Assembly: GCA_030068145.1 (NCBI GenBank)
Contig: JAPJBO010000804.1
Coordinates: 40,832 to 104,831 of the forward strand
Source: Diplonema papillatum
Taxonomy: Eukaryota > Euglenozoa > Diplonemea > Diplonemida > Diplonemidae
Direction: 5' to 3'
Length of the DNA: 64,000 bases
Below are positions 22,130 through 32,364 of the stretch, piece after piece. Under the pieces are notes generated by a model. It saw nothing but the letters and a program-made list of their open reading frames with translations. It was not told where the DNA came from and made no database searches. Positions within the stretch are counted from its first letter, which is position 1; every line of letters starts with the position of its first letter. The translations under genes and the position numbers were made by a program.

Positions 22130-22985
22130 TTGTCTTCCGCAAACCACCCGGCAAAAAAAGAAAAACCAGCCGTTTTTTTGCCCTGAAAAAGGCTGGCTGG
22201 CCTTTTTGGGGCGGCTGCACGGTGGGGGGTGGGTATGAGGTGGTGGTGCAGCGGCTGTGATACAATGCAAAAGCTAGTTCGCATTTGCAGCAAGTTGGCA
22301 TTGTGCCTCCAATGTTTTGCCCGATGGCGTGTTTCCGCGGTCAGCCGGAGACTTCAAACCGCCGGCTCTCTCAACCACGAATAGAATGCAAGGATTCTGT
22401 GGCGATAAGCTGCACCCGTCGGTTTCGGCAGTGGTCGATACCTATGAGCCAATTCACCTGCGCCCCCCCTGAAAACGACCTGAGCTCCAATACGCTCGAT
22501 TTTTCGCTCGATACGCGTATATAATATTATGTAGCGAAGCGAGCGAACGTGGTGCGAGTGCTCCGCAGCAGAGGACGAGCAGGAACCCGCACGCCAACTC
22601 CGGCGCCGCCACCCACTGCAGAGCCGCAACCTGCAGCGCGCCTCCGAAGCGACTTACGCCCGCCGTGGCAGCACGAAGAGAAGTGAGGAGACCGGAAACA
22701 CCCCTTAGCGTTGACGTTGAAAAATGCAGAATACTGTAGCGATGGCCTGCGTTAGTCACCAGTGGCACCGTGCTGCGCTTCTGGAGTTGGCACCATTCAT
22801 TCAAATTGTTGTCTTCGCACTTTGCGGGATGATGCCTCCTTCCCCACTTTTACCACCTTCATTCCCAGGTGCGGAAACGCAATAAACACCATACCAGCGA
22901 AACCAAACTGAAACCCGGCCAGTTAGCTGACTTTCGCCGCAGGGCACTCTGCTTTTGCCGCATCCAACCTGTTCGTGCGCCTACA
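22130..22985. other. 5' flank of gene A: repeat fragments, no other gene
   Basis: A terminal-motif copy lies at about 22338. A fragment at 22446-22515 (GAGCCAATTCACCTGCG and following) matches the 5' end of the SINE-like elements at 53.0 and 54.9 kb. 22560-22710 is a copy of the CGACTTACGCCCGCCGT family. No TATA box or initiator can be assigned with confidence. Confidence 0.5.
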
Positions 22986-22989
22986 TATC

Positions 22990-25900
22990 ATGTGCAGCGC
23001 CGTGAGAAGGGCGCTCGTCGGAGCCCTGTTAGTCGGGCTCTCGTCCTCGAGGTGCTCGTTCAACTCGTTAAATCTGAACTCAGCCATACACCGAGAAACA
23101 TCAACGGTCCCGTGTAAGCCCGATGGGGAACTTGACGAGTACCAGTGGTGCGTGATGTTGAATGATGACGGGAGCCTTTGCGAAACGTCTCTTTGCTTAC
23201 CGAACGGCTGGGCGTCGGACGAAGTCATCTGCCCTGTTTGCCTTTCGGCTTCATCAGGCAGTTTCCCGCAGAATTACAGCCAGCTAATGAACGGTGCCGT
23301 CGTCAAAAGCATTGCCAACCCCAATTTAGCTCGGTGTGGGCAGGGTGAGGACGTCTGTGCAGAACCCGATGGTGCAGGCGCGTATTTCTGCCATCACAGT
23401 TGCACCGGCTACGGCGGCATCAAGCAGTGTGAACCTGTACAGTCTCAAAGTTCATCACCTCATATTGCATCACATGCTCCGCCGACCCTACTGCCTACTG
23501 CTGCACCTGCTGTACCACCTACAGTCGCACCACCTACTGCTGAACCACCGTCTGTTGCACCACCTACTACTGCACCACCTACTGCTGCATACCCTACTGC
23601 TGTACCACCTTCTGTTGCACCACCTACTGCTGCGCCACCTACTGTCGCACCACCTACTGCTGCACCAGCTACTGCTGCATACCCTACTGCTGTGCCACCT
23701 TCTGTTGGACCACCTACTGCTGTACCACCGTCTGTTGCACCACCTACTACTGCACCACCTACTGCTGCATACCCTACTGCTGTACCACCTTCTGTTGCAC
23801 CACCTACTGCTGCCCCAGCTAGCGCTGCGCCACCTAGTGCAGCACCTACTGTTCCACCTACTACTGCTGCGCCACCCACTTCCGCACCAAATACGGCCCC
23901 ACCACCCACCGCCGCACCAGCCACTCCTGCGCTAACTAACGTTGTGCCACCTACTGCAGCACCAACTGCTATACCAGCTACCGCTGCACCATCCACTCCT
24001 GCGCCAACTGGCGCTGTGCCACCTACTGCAGCACCAACTGCTATACCATCTACCGCTGCACCATCCACTCCTGCGCCAACTAGCGCTGTGCCACCTACTG
24101 CAGCACCAACTGCTATACCATCTACCGCTGCACCATCCACTCCTGCGCCAACTAGCGCTGTGCCACCTACTGCAGCACCAACTGCTATACCATCTACCGC
24201 TGCACCATCCACTCCTGCGCCAACTAGGGCTGTCCTACCTACTGCAGCACCAACTGCTATACCTTCTACCGCTGCACCATCCACTCCTGCGCCAACTAGC
24301 GCTGTGCCACCTACTTCTGCGCCAACTACCGCTGTACCACCTACTGCTGCGCCAGCTAGCGCTGCGCCACGTACTGCAGCACCTACTGTTCCACCTCCTA
24401 CTGCTGCACCACCCATTTCCGCACCAAATACGGCTTCCCCACCCACCGCTGCACCATCTACTCCTGTACCATCTACCGCTGCACCGCCCCCTACTGCTAT
24501 ACCACTTACTTCTGCGCCAGCTAGCGCTGTACCACCTACTGCTGCAACAACTACTGCTGCACCACCTACTTCTGCGCCAATTACCGCTGTACCACCTACT
24601 GCACCACCTACTGCTGCACCACCTACTTCTGCGCCAACTACCGCTGTACCACCTACTGCTGCAACAACTACTGCTGCACCACCTACTTCTGCGCCAATTA
24701 CCGCTGTACCACCTACTGCACCCCCTACTGCTGCACCACCTACTTCTGCGCCAACTACCGCTGTACCACCTACTGCACCCCCTACTGCTGTACCACCTAC
24801 TTCTGCGCCAACTACCGCTGTACCACCTACTGCACCCCCTACTGCTGTACCACCTACTTCTGCGCCAACTACCGCTCCTACTGCTGCAACAACTACTGCT
24901 GCACCACCTACTTCTGCGCCAACTACCGCTGTACCACCTACTGCTGCAACAACTACTGCTGCACCACCTACTTCTGCGCCAACTACCGCTGTACCACCTA
25001 CTGCACCCCCTACTGCTGTACCACCTACTTCTGCGCCAACTACCGCTGTACCACCTACTGCACCCCCTACTGCTGTACCACCTACTTCTGCGCCAACTAC
25101 CGCTCCTACTGCTGCAACAACTACTGCTGCACCACCTACTTCTGCGCCAATTACCGCTCTTCCACCTACTGCACCCCCTACTGCTGCGCCAACTACCGCT
25201 GTACCACCTACTGCACCCCCTACTGCTGTACCACCTACTCCTGCGCCAACTACCGCTGTACTACCTACTGCTGCACCATCTAGTTCTGTGCCAACTACCG
25301 CTGTACCACCTACCGCTGCGCCACCTACCACTGTACATCCTACTGCTGCACCATCTAGTTCTGCGTCACCTAGCGCTGTACCACCTACTGCTGCACCATT
25401 TAGTTCTGCGCCAACTACTGCTTTACCAACTACCGCTTCACCACCTACTGCTCCTCTCGCATCTAGTTTTGTGCCAACTACCGCTGCACCACCCACTGCC
25501 GTACCAACTACGGCACCGCTGCTCGCGCGATCAACGAAAGCACCGCCCTTCACATTTGGGCCGGAAACGAACCCGCCAGTCGCGAACCCTCAGGTTACGT
25601 TTGGGCCTGCAGGCAAGCCGAGGGCAAACACACGGGTCCCAGGGACCGAGCCTCCCACTTCCGAGCCTGACGATACGACGAAGAATAGCGAAGCGTCGGT
25701 AACGTTGGTTTCTTCCGGCCTGGAGCCTTTGGTGCAGGCGTTGGATACGTACACCGTGCGGCAGGTCACGACGGCGGCTTCAATAGCCGCGAATCCTGGA
25801 GCCGCGCGGATGGCAATTTTGGCGGATTTGGAATGCAGCTTGGAAGCCGTCGACAGCACCGACTCGGAGCCTCTTGACTGGGACGTGCACCCAGTGGGCC

Positions 25901-27327
25901 TCCCCGTGGGCGGCACCGTGCACCGGTACTACGTGGGAGCCATCCTCTGCAATTCGGCGATCGTCGTGTTGTTTTTGCTCGTCCACTACGCTCTTTCCCG
26001 AGCCCTTGATGCCGGTGGTTCCGACCTCTCCGGGCGTGCGTGCCTTCGTTTTCCGTCCGTCTCGTCGGTCCCGTTGCTGTTCCTCTACCCCGGGACCGTT
26101 CTCGCGGCCGCCAGCATCGTGTTCCGTCCTTCCACTGGGAACTTCGTGTCCTTGGCTGTCGGGTACTCTTCGTTGTTGGCGTGCGTCGCGCTCCCACTTT
26201 CAGTAAGAGAGCACCTCCTATCAGAACCCTATTTCTGGTCTGTCCCGGCGCCCGAAAGTGCGAAGGTGGAATCGGCGCGATCCGAAGCAGAAGAAAGCCG
26301 GGCAGCCTTCGTTGATCCTCGATCTTCCTGGAAACGAATGTCGAGGTTTTTCGAAGGCAGTACCGCGTGGATAGACGCGAACGGGCACGAACAGAGCCGG
26401 TTTACAGAGAGATACGGAGTGCTTTATGATGCATACAGAGCAGGGTTGCAATGGTTCGTCCAAGGGGAATTCGCGATCTCGTTTTTTGTCAGCGTCTTGT
26501 CCGCGTTCCAGCCTAGTACGATGGTTATGTGCCACGTGCGCAATTGGTGTCTCGTCCTTTGCCTGCTTGTGTATCAAGCTGCGGTAACCCGGTACCTCCC
26601 GTATTCCATACCGTTCGACAACTTCGTTGCTGTCGTTCTCTCCTGGTGCACGACTGGAGCGGTGGTGATGATGGCTGTTGCCCTTCTGCTGGCCGCTTCA
26701 GCGCCTGATACTTCTTCGGGGCTTCTCGAAGCGGCGACAGCTCTGTTCGTGTCAGCTGGAATCGCGTTGCTTGTGAAAGCCGTGTACGACTTGGTGGGGC
26801 TGGCAAGGGAGCTTGTTGGGAAGTGCAAGGAGATCAACCGTCTACGGAAGGCACCCCCTGCTTCTTGTCCGATGGCTGCTGACCCCGACGTGTTACTGGA
26901 CGATCCGGATGAGATGCAGGCGATATTGGAACCTACCAGCAGAATCACAACGGCGACGCTCGTATCCCGTTCTTGCGAGCCTTCGCATATCGATGTGTCT
27001 TACTCCGCCGATTCGCCTTGGGCGAGTTCTGAAAATCGCGCTTCCAAAGCCGGCAATCGTTCGCCTTTTGTGCTCCCTTCGCGGCATATGTCGTTCTCAT
27101 CGACGCCGAGTCTGCTCTCCGACACTATCGGGGGAGACCTTATCTTGCCACTGTCCCCGAACACTAGATCGCCTGGCCCTAGCACCAGGTCGCCTGGCGT
27201 GGCCCCGTTGAGGCGTCATCGCGTCCGCGGGTTGACGACCATGTCGAGCCAACCGCTGCAGCAAAGCAGGCGGGCCCGTCTGTGTGCGCTGCCGGCTTCC
27301 CTTCGGCGGTTGGAAGAGCTTGACTGA
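22990..27327 (+). CDS. Family gene A: mucin-stalk multi-pass surface protein, 1445 aa
   Basis: The start is ATG 22990, which begins a hydrophobic signal peptide (MCSAVRRALVGALLVGLSSS). The reading frame is open from 22975, but only with a GTG. One cysteine-rich module follows (residues about 40-150, with WCVMLNDDGSLCETSLC and ICPVCL). Then comes a stalk of about 690 residues made of short Pro-Pro-Thr-Ala/Ser-Ala words, probably an O-glycosylated rod. A membrane domain with about seven hydrophobic segments begins near residue 982 (VGAILCNSAIVVLFLLVHYA) and ends near 1275. The tail is Ser/Arg/Pro-rich and likely cytoplasmic. The membrane domain is clearly homologous to those of genes B, C and D. 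A lacks the first cysteine module those three carry. I recognise no characterised family; a cell-surface receptor, adhesin or coat protein is inferred from architecture only. Confidence 0.9.
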   Translation: MCSAVRRALVGALLVGLSSSRCSFNSLNLNSAIHRETSTVPCKPDGELDEYQWCVMLNDDGSLCETSLCLPNGWASDEVICPVCLSASSGSFPQNYSQLMNGAVVKSIANPNLARCGQGEDVCAEPDGAGAYFCHHSCTGYGGIKQCEPVQSQSSSPHIASHAPPTLLPTAAPAVPPTVAPPTAEPPSVAPPTTAPPTAAYPTAVPPSVAPPTAAPPTVAPPTAAPATAAYPTAVPPSVGPPTAVPPSVAPPTTAPPTAAYPTAVPPSVAPPTAAPASAAPPSAAPTVPPTTAAPPTSAPNTAPPPTAAPATPALTNVVPPTAAPTAIPATAAPSTPAPTGAVPPTAAPTAIPSTAAPSTPAPTSAVPPTAAPTAIPSTAAPSTPAPTSAVPPTAAPTAIPSTAAPSTPAPTRAVLPTAAPTAIPSTAAPSTPAPTSAVPPTSAPTTAVPPTAAPASAAPRTAAPTVPPPTAAPPISAPNTASPPTAAPSTPVPSTAAPPPTAIPLTSAPASAVPPTAATTTAAPPTSAPITAVPPTAPPTAAPPTSAPTTAVPPTAATTTAAPPTSAPITAVPPTAPPTAAPPTSAPTTAVPPTAPPTAVPPTSAPTTAVPPTAPPTAVPPTSAPTTAPTAATTTAAPPTSAPTTAVPPTAATTTAAPPTSAPTTAVPPTAPPTAVPPTSAPTTAVPPTAPPTAVPPTSAPTTAPTAATTTAAPPTSAPITALPPTAPPTAAPTTAVPPTAPPTAVPPTPAPTTAVLPTAAPSSSVPTTAVPPTAAPPTTVHPTAAPSSSASPSAVPPTAAPFSSAPTTALPTTASPPTAPLASSFVPTTAAPPTAVPTTAPLLARSTKAPPFTFGPETNPPVANPQVTFGPAGKPRANTRVPGTEPPTSEPDDTTKNSEASVTLVSSGLEPLVQALDTYTVRQVTTAASIAANPGAARMAILADLECSLEAVDSTDSEPLDWDVHPVGLPVGGTVHRYYVGAILCNSAIVVLFLLVHYALSRALDAGGSDLSGRACLRFPSVSSVPLLFLYPGTVLAAASIVFRPSTGNFVSLAVGYSSLLACVALPLSVREHLLSEPYFWSVPAPESAKVESARSEAEESRAAFVDPRSSWKRMSRFFEGSTAWIDANGHEQSRFTERYGVLYDAYRAGLQWFVQGEFAISFFVSVLSAFQPSTMVMCHVRNWCLVLCLLVYQAAVTRYLPYSIPFDNFVAVVLSWCTTGAVVMMAVALLLAASAPDTSSGLLEAATALFVSAGIALLVKAVYDLVGLARELVGKCKEINRLRKAPPASCPMAADPDVLLDDPDEMQAILEPTSRITTATLVSRSCEPSHIDVSYSADSPWASSENRASKAGNRSPFVLPSRHMSFSSTPSLLSDTIGGDLILPLSPNTRSPGPSTRSPGVAPLRRHRVRGLTTMSSQPLQQSRRARLCALPASLRRLEELD

Positions 27328-27359
27328 CGAAACAGCGTTGGGTCCGACCTTACTTTGTT

Positions 27360-27475
27360 TTTGTCTGAGCAACTGCTTTGTAGGAAATCCTTGAGGAGGC
27401 TGCCAGCTGCAAAAGATCAAAGGAGGTACATGTGCTGTAGCCCACACGAAGCACAGGTGAATCTGGGTTGAGTGG
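27360..27475. repeat. Dispersed repeat just after gene A
   Basis: Same family as the repeat in the formin intron (18425-18545), about 85% alike by eye. It lies about 35 bases after the stop codon of gene A. Confidence 0.7.
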
Positions 27476-27724
27476 AACTCTTCTTCTTTCCGTCGGACTT
27501 CGTTGTGCGCGCGCGACATTTCCGGTCGAAATCCAGTTTTATCCCTTCCGAACGGTCACCCTTACCCGCTCAGCCCCGGCTGCCTGAAATCAGAGGCGAC
27601 GTTTTTGTTCGGTCGGAGCGCCTACCTCCCACCGCTTCTTTCTCTCGGGGGGTAGTGTACGGCACCACGCGTTTGGTTCCGGCGTTGCGCGAACGGGTAG
27701 ACCAACGCCGTAATCTGTAAGTAT

Positions 27725-28130
27725 CGGCTCAGGTAGTTCATCCGTTGCCTAAGTAGTTCATCGGTCGCCTAAGCGGCTCGGTTAGTTCATCCGTTGCCTA
27801 AGTAGTTCATCGGTTGCCTAAGCGGCTCGGGTAGTTCATCCGTTGCCTAAGTAGTTCATCGGTTGCCTAAGCGGCTCGGGTAGTTCATCCGTTGCCTAAG
27901 TAGTTCATCGGTTGCCTAAGCGGCTCGGGTAGTTCATCCGTTGCCTAAGTAGTTCATCGGTTGCCTAAGCGGCTCGGGTAGTTCATCCGTTGCCTAAGTA
28001 GTTCATCGGTTGCCTAAGCGGCTCGGGTAGTTCATCCGTTGCCTAAGTAGTTCATCGGTTGCCTAAGCGGCTCGGGTAGTTCATCCGTTGCCTTAGTTCA
28101 TCCGTTGCCTTAGTTCATCCGTTGCCTCCC
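27725..28130. repeat. 49-bp tandem array
   Basis: 'GTTCATCCGTTGCCTAAGTA' recurs every 49 bases (for example 27791, 27840, 27889, 27938), about seven full units plus diverged ends. Each unit is two related half-repeats, TTCATCCGTTGCCTAAG and TTCATCGGTTGCCTAAG. At the right end only short CATCCGTTGCC units remain. Confidence 0.92.
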
Positions 28131-28239
28131 GCCGCTTCTGACTCCCTTCCGCGCTTCGCTTCTCGTGACGCTGGGTTCAGAGTGGTGTCAGCGTCAGGCC
28201 TCGAAATCGACCGCGAGCCCGAAGCACGCCGCAGTAGCC

Positions 28240-29015
28240 AAGCATGATGCGTTCAGACACGTACCGGTGCTGGAAGATGGCGTGTCTTTTGCTCCATTTC
28301 GCTTTTTCTCGGCTCCTGCTTGCTTTTGGTGGGCAGGCCCTGCGATGCGTCGTACTACTACACCGGGATCCGTCTTTGTGCTGATCAACGAAGCGAGGCA
28401 TGAAAGGGCAGTCATTTTCCGCGCGTGCAGCTGCATCAACTGGTTGTTTGAACCGCAGCATTTTGTTTCATCACAGCGGTGGGCGAGTTGGTGTGTGACT
28501 TCTGCTCAGCCCTGAATGTCAACGAAAGATGAGGTCAGCCGTGCTGCCGGTGTCGTGTCGGGCGAAGCCCTGCGGGAACCCTTCGGTGCTGGACGCCGGC
28601 GGCGGCGGAGCTGGGTGCGAAGCCGCAAAGCCGCCGCTTTCTACGAAAAGCGCAAGAACTGTGCTGCTTTCCGGTAGCCGCGTACTACGTTGGCCGGGCG
28701 ACGATCGCGGATGGCTCGGTCTGAAAATTGTCGAGTGAACGCAGAAGTCTCGTCGCGTCGTTGACCGCTGCTGCCAGGTCGGCTTCCAACGCTTTCTGGG
28801 CGCGGGGAGCTGTAGAACAGGGCAGAAAGCCTTGGTGCCTCCCACCTCGCCCTTTTCCCATCGGGTCTACCAACAGCTTCGTACCGGTGGAAGATTGCAT
28901 GTCTTTTGCTCCACTTCGCTATTGGGCTTCTGCTTACTTTTGGTGGCAGGCCCTGCGATGCGTCGGACTACTGCACCAGGATCCGTCTTCGTGCTGATCA
29001 ACGAATCGTCTTCTA
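28240..29015. repeat. Two copies of a ~160-bp block
   Basis: 28250-28410 and 28880-29010 share 'ATGTCTTTTGCTCCA'-type and 'GGATCCGTCTTCGTGCTGATCAACGA'-type blocks. Both encode GSVFVLINE in frame, but with no long ORF. 29020-29735 shows nothing further I can support. Confidence 0.65.
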
Positions 29016-29737
29016 AAATAACCGCGTGCATGAACCAACCAGTGAGATTCCTTCTGTCTCTACTTTAATACTAACTGGCGGAACTGTCAGCGGGAAAAGA
29101 AGATCTCCGACACTCAGACGGTGACTTTACCCGCAGCATATCTCTCGCCAGGAGCCTTCCAACCCCCTTTCCAGGGCGCACGGGAAGCTTCCAACATAAG
29201 GGGAAGCGTGTTCAGTACTATTTAGTAGAGAAGCGCTCAGGGAGAGTCACCCACGATACAGTAGGCGGGTGCCTCTTCTGCGTGTCGGCGAGTGTCTTTC
29301 CGAGTACAGCTTGACTGCCAGAACTCCTCTGGTCCTTTGGTCCAACTCCACATTTCGACTCCCAAAAACAGCTCTTTCGCCGGCTTTCGATCTTGCCTCT
29401 GGCCCACGCTAGTTGTTCTCAAATCTCCGCGGATTACACCGCAGCTGATGCAAACGTGACCCTTCCGGTGCCACGCGCGTGCGAGCGACTAGCTTGAGAT
29501 TGCTATCCTACTGTTTCAGCTATTCTGTGAGTGACTCTTTGCGAGCAGTCATCGCGCTCTACACACACAGTGTAGATGTGTACCAGCATCTGGTGGTGGG
29601 AAGGGACACCACCATCCACCGCAGGATGACCCTGGTCCGACAATGGGGTTTCAGCAGGTCAAATTTCGCTAAGTACGCCACGTTTTTAGTACGAACCGTG
29701 TTAATTAAGAAACAAAATCGTTAAAAGAAGTAGTGTA

Positions 29738-29917
29738 TGAGCCGGTCCATCCCCTCTTGATAGACCATGATAGACCGAAGAATACAGCACCGGGAAATTC
29801 GATGCAGCTCTAGGGACTAGGGATGGACCTGATAGACCGTGGAGGACCGTGATTCACTGTGATAAACAGCGGCAGGCACTTCGATGCAGTTTCAAGAGAT
29901 AGGGACGGACCGGCTCA
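29738..29917. mobile_element. MITE-like element with ~16-bp inverted ends
   Basis: TGAGCCGGTCCATCCC at the left pairs with GGGACGGACCGGCTCA at the right (15 of 16). The interior has repeated GATAGACC and TCGATGCAG words. No clear target duplication. Confidence 0.65.
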
Positions 29918-29919
29918 CA

Positions 29920-30505
29920 AATGACGCTACGCGTCAGTTACACGCTTCGTATTAAGCCCGCATACGGTCAACCTGACGGATCTGTGGCGTGGCGTGGCAT
30001 TGCACGTCTCCAATGTCACCAGCGTCACAGCGCTAGGTGGAGGGGTAATGCTAGGCCTCTCGTGCCGAGCCGAACTCACCTGAAAACCGAAACAGTGCTG
30101 CAGGCAATGAGCCAGCCACGCCCTGGCATAGCTGCGAGGCATGAGGCACCCAGAGCTCTTTTACAGTACAACATGGGAGAAGGAAGCGGAGTGGAAGGGA
30201 AGAGAGCAGGAGGGCGCAAGCAGCCAGCGATCCCGACCAACTGCAGGGCGAGCGAAGAAGGCGACGGCAAGATGCACGAAGCATGTTGCACCCCGCTGCA
30301 CCGTGTAAAAAGAGGCGATTGCCCCCAGATGCATGTTGCAACCAGCAGCACAAGGGACATGAAGCAGGGAGCCTTGACCAAACAAGGCTGCAGTTTAGAT
30401 CAGCGCGTGGCCACCACGAGCAGCCGGCAGGACCATCAGCTGTGACGTGATGATGCTGACAACTTGGGCTATACTCCGCTTCAGGGGTTACCCGTGATCG
30501 AATTG
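29920..30505. other. No supported gene
   Basis: ORFs on both strands overlap and lack recognisable domains. 30280-30345 repeats GCATGTTGCA-type words. Nothing bacterial is visible here, so the bacterial-type segment seems to begin after the CA repeat. Confidence 0.4.
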
Positions 30506-30506
30506 C

Positions 30507-30508
<2 letters not shown>

Positions 30509-30595
<87 letters not shown>
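30509..30595. repeat. (CA)n microsatellite, ~87 bp
   Basis: About 43 uninterrupted CA units, roughly 90 bases before the start codon of the bacterial-type gene. The length may vary between alleles or reads. Confidence 0.98.
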
Positions 30596-30596
<1 letters not shown>

Positions 30597-30688
30597 GAGA
30601 TGACATGTACAAATCGCAACTGGTGGTTGTTGCACTGTATCATAAACGGTGACTAATCCCAAACCCAACGCACGAAAGGTAATTAACA

Positions 30689-31585
30689 ATGCACAATCCT
30701 TTCAAATGGTCGGCTCTGGCTCTTCTTGGGCTGCTCGCGCACTCATCGGATGCGGCGAATGTTTCGATGCTGGGCCATGACGACGTAGGCATCTCGAGTT
30801 TCATTTCCGCAGGTAACTGGGACAATGGTGCCGCTCCAAGCGCGGGCAACGACTATTTTACGGGCCCGTTCCGGCTCCGAAGTCCGGCAACCACCCTCAA
30901 TTACACTTTTGCCGGAGACTCTCTGACCGTCCACACGAGCGAGGGGAGGCTCTTTGGCAAGAGCATCGCGGCCCCAGTGTCTCCGGGGCAGGTACTGACG
31001 ATCAACAATCTGATCCTGAACGGCGGTTACGTGGATCAGAGCGGCTGGAGTTGGTTGACGCTGATGGGGAACATTGAGGTGATTGCGGAGTCGTCGTTCG
31101 GCGCATCGAGCTCCGACACGCTCGAAGTCATGTCTGTAATCAGCGGTTCAGCACCCCTGAACATCTCCGGTCCAACGATCAACAGTGGCCAGGACACAGG
31201 CGCCGTGATTCTAAGCGCAGAGAACCCCTACAGCGGGACGATGACATTGTGTGCGAACACGCCCGCCAACTCGGAAAAGGGGCTGCTGCGGCTGAACCAT
31301 CGGGATGCGCTCGCTAGTGCGACGCTGAACACGATCAGTTCGACTCTTGTCGCGCTGTCGTTCAGCGCAGGCGTCAATACCGGCGCGTTCAACATCGGCG
31401 CGTTGACGGGGACCGGGAACATCATGCTTTCGGATACGGTGGGCATGCCAGTGTTCCTGTCCGTGGGCGGCAAGGGCAGCAGCACCACCTATTCCGGCTC
31501 TCTGGCGGGATCAGGAGGTCTGGTGAAGGTTGGCTCGGGCACATTGAGGCTGTTGGGTGCGAACTCGAATTATCGAAAGAGTTAA
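30689..31585 (+). CDS. Autotransporter-associated beta-strand repeat (PATR) protein, truncated, bacterial type
   Basis: From ATG 30689 the 298-aa protein starts with a signal peptide (WSALALLGLLAHSSDA). It then shows the layout of secreted beta-helix proteins that are abundant in Verrucomicrobia and Planctomycetes: FISAGNWDNGAAPSAGNDYF (family form NW..G..P..GNDY), YTFAGDSLTV, then 'LTINNLILNGG', GAVILSAENPYSGTMTL and GALTGTGNI. It ends in a PATR repeat, GSGGLVKVGSGTLRLLGANS, and breaks off right there; bacterial relatives usually continue for many hundreds of residues to an autotransporter barrel or sorting tail. GAAAGG eight bases before the ATG resembles a bacterial ribosome-binding site. 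No intron is seen. Surroundings on both sides are host repeats, which argues for horizontal transfer; a chimeric assembly is the main alternative. Whether it is expressed is unknown. Confidence 0.85.
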   Translation: MHNPFKWSALALLGLLAHSSDAANVSMLGHDDVGISSFISAGNWDNGAAPSAGNDYFTGPFRLRSPATTLNYTFAGDSLTVHTSEGRLFGKSIAAPVSPGQVLTINNLILNGGYVDQSGWSWLTLMGNIEVIAESSFGASSSDTLEVMSVISGSAPLNISGPTINSGQDTGAVILSAENPYSGTMTLCANTPANSEKGLLRLNHRDALASATLNTISSTLVALSFSAGVNTGAFNIGALTGTGNIMLSDTVGMPVFLSVGGKGSSTTYSGSLAGSGGLVKVGSGTLRLLGANSNYRKS

Positions 31586-31629
31586 TCTGGGATTAGTGGC
31601 AGGCGTAAGCGATCAACAAAATCGACCCA

Positions 31630-31712
31630 CTCGGTAGTTGTATTGTTTGTCTAGCCTCCTTCGAAAATATGCACAAGGCAGCCCCTCAAGTATTCATAAT
31701 ATTATTATGATC
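31630..31712. repeat. R1 dispersed repeat copy
   Basis: GTAGTTGTATTGTTT..CTAGCCTCC..GAAAATATGCACAAGGCAG matches 44200-44270 and others. It starts only ~50 bases after the bacterial-type ORF, so host repeat DNA closely bounds that gene. 31712-32160 shows no gene. Confidence 0.75.
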
Positions 31713-32162
31713 ATGTTCAATAACAGGCTAGTTTCCCCCGGAACGGAAAAGCAAGCATCGCTCCGATTCGTTTTCCTGCCCTGTTAGCCCTTCCTTCGAA
31801 CACTGGCATTCCATGGACACGACCATTCACCATGGACCATGGATGTGCAGAGGTGCCGTGTATATGACAACAAATGCGAATTACATACAATGCGTTCCGC
31901 AACAAGGGTAAAGCAACCACAAGCAAGGATGCTCACGCGCACTTTCACACTAAGAAGCTTCGAAGCCACCGGAAGCTGCACTCCAACCTGCACGTAACAC
32001 GCGAAAGCACATCCGCGAACTTTGCATCTTACAGGTGTCACGGCAAGTTTTGGCAGCCGCTGCTCAGCATCAGTGCTCGACTGTCTATATAGCACCTGCA
32101 CTTTCGTGCAGCCAAGCATCCAATGCTTAACACCGCCAGCCTGTGAGCTCAGAAATGCGACA

Positions 32163-32362
32163 TAGTGGCCAAACGATTCGCAATATCGCATATTATTGCA
32201 TTTCGGATTTTGGCGCAAATTATCGCATTTTCATTCGCATTCTCGCACGCTTAAAACCTGGGCAAATACAGTACTCTGGACTAAACGCATATTTTTCGCA
32301 CGCCGATAATTTTTGTGCTAACATGCGATAATTATTATCGCATGCGAATCGTTTGACCACTA
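32163..32362. mobile_element. MITE (copy 2 of the 1254-1460 family)
   Basis: 200 bp, same TAGTGG ends (one mismatch in the inverted repeat) and same ATCGCAT-rich interior as 1254-1460, about 85% alike by eye. Confidence 0.85.
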
Positions 32363-32364
32363 TG

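Noticed and set aside
23460-25553. 697-codon minus-strand ORF across the stalk of gene A
   Set aside because: It is antisense to the Pro/Thr/Ala repeat and consists of Gly/Val/Ala words forced by the repeat; similar antisense ORFs exist under B and C.
23942-25702. 586-codon plus-strand ORF of Leu/His words in another frame of gene A
   Set aside because: Out-of-frame reading of the same repeat; no start context, no domain.
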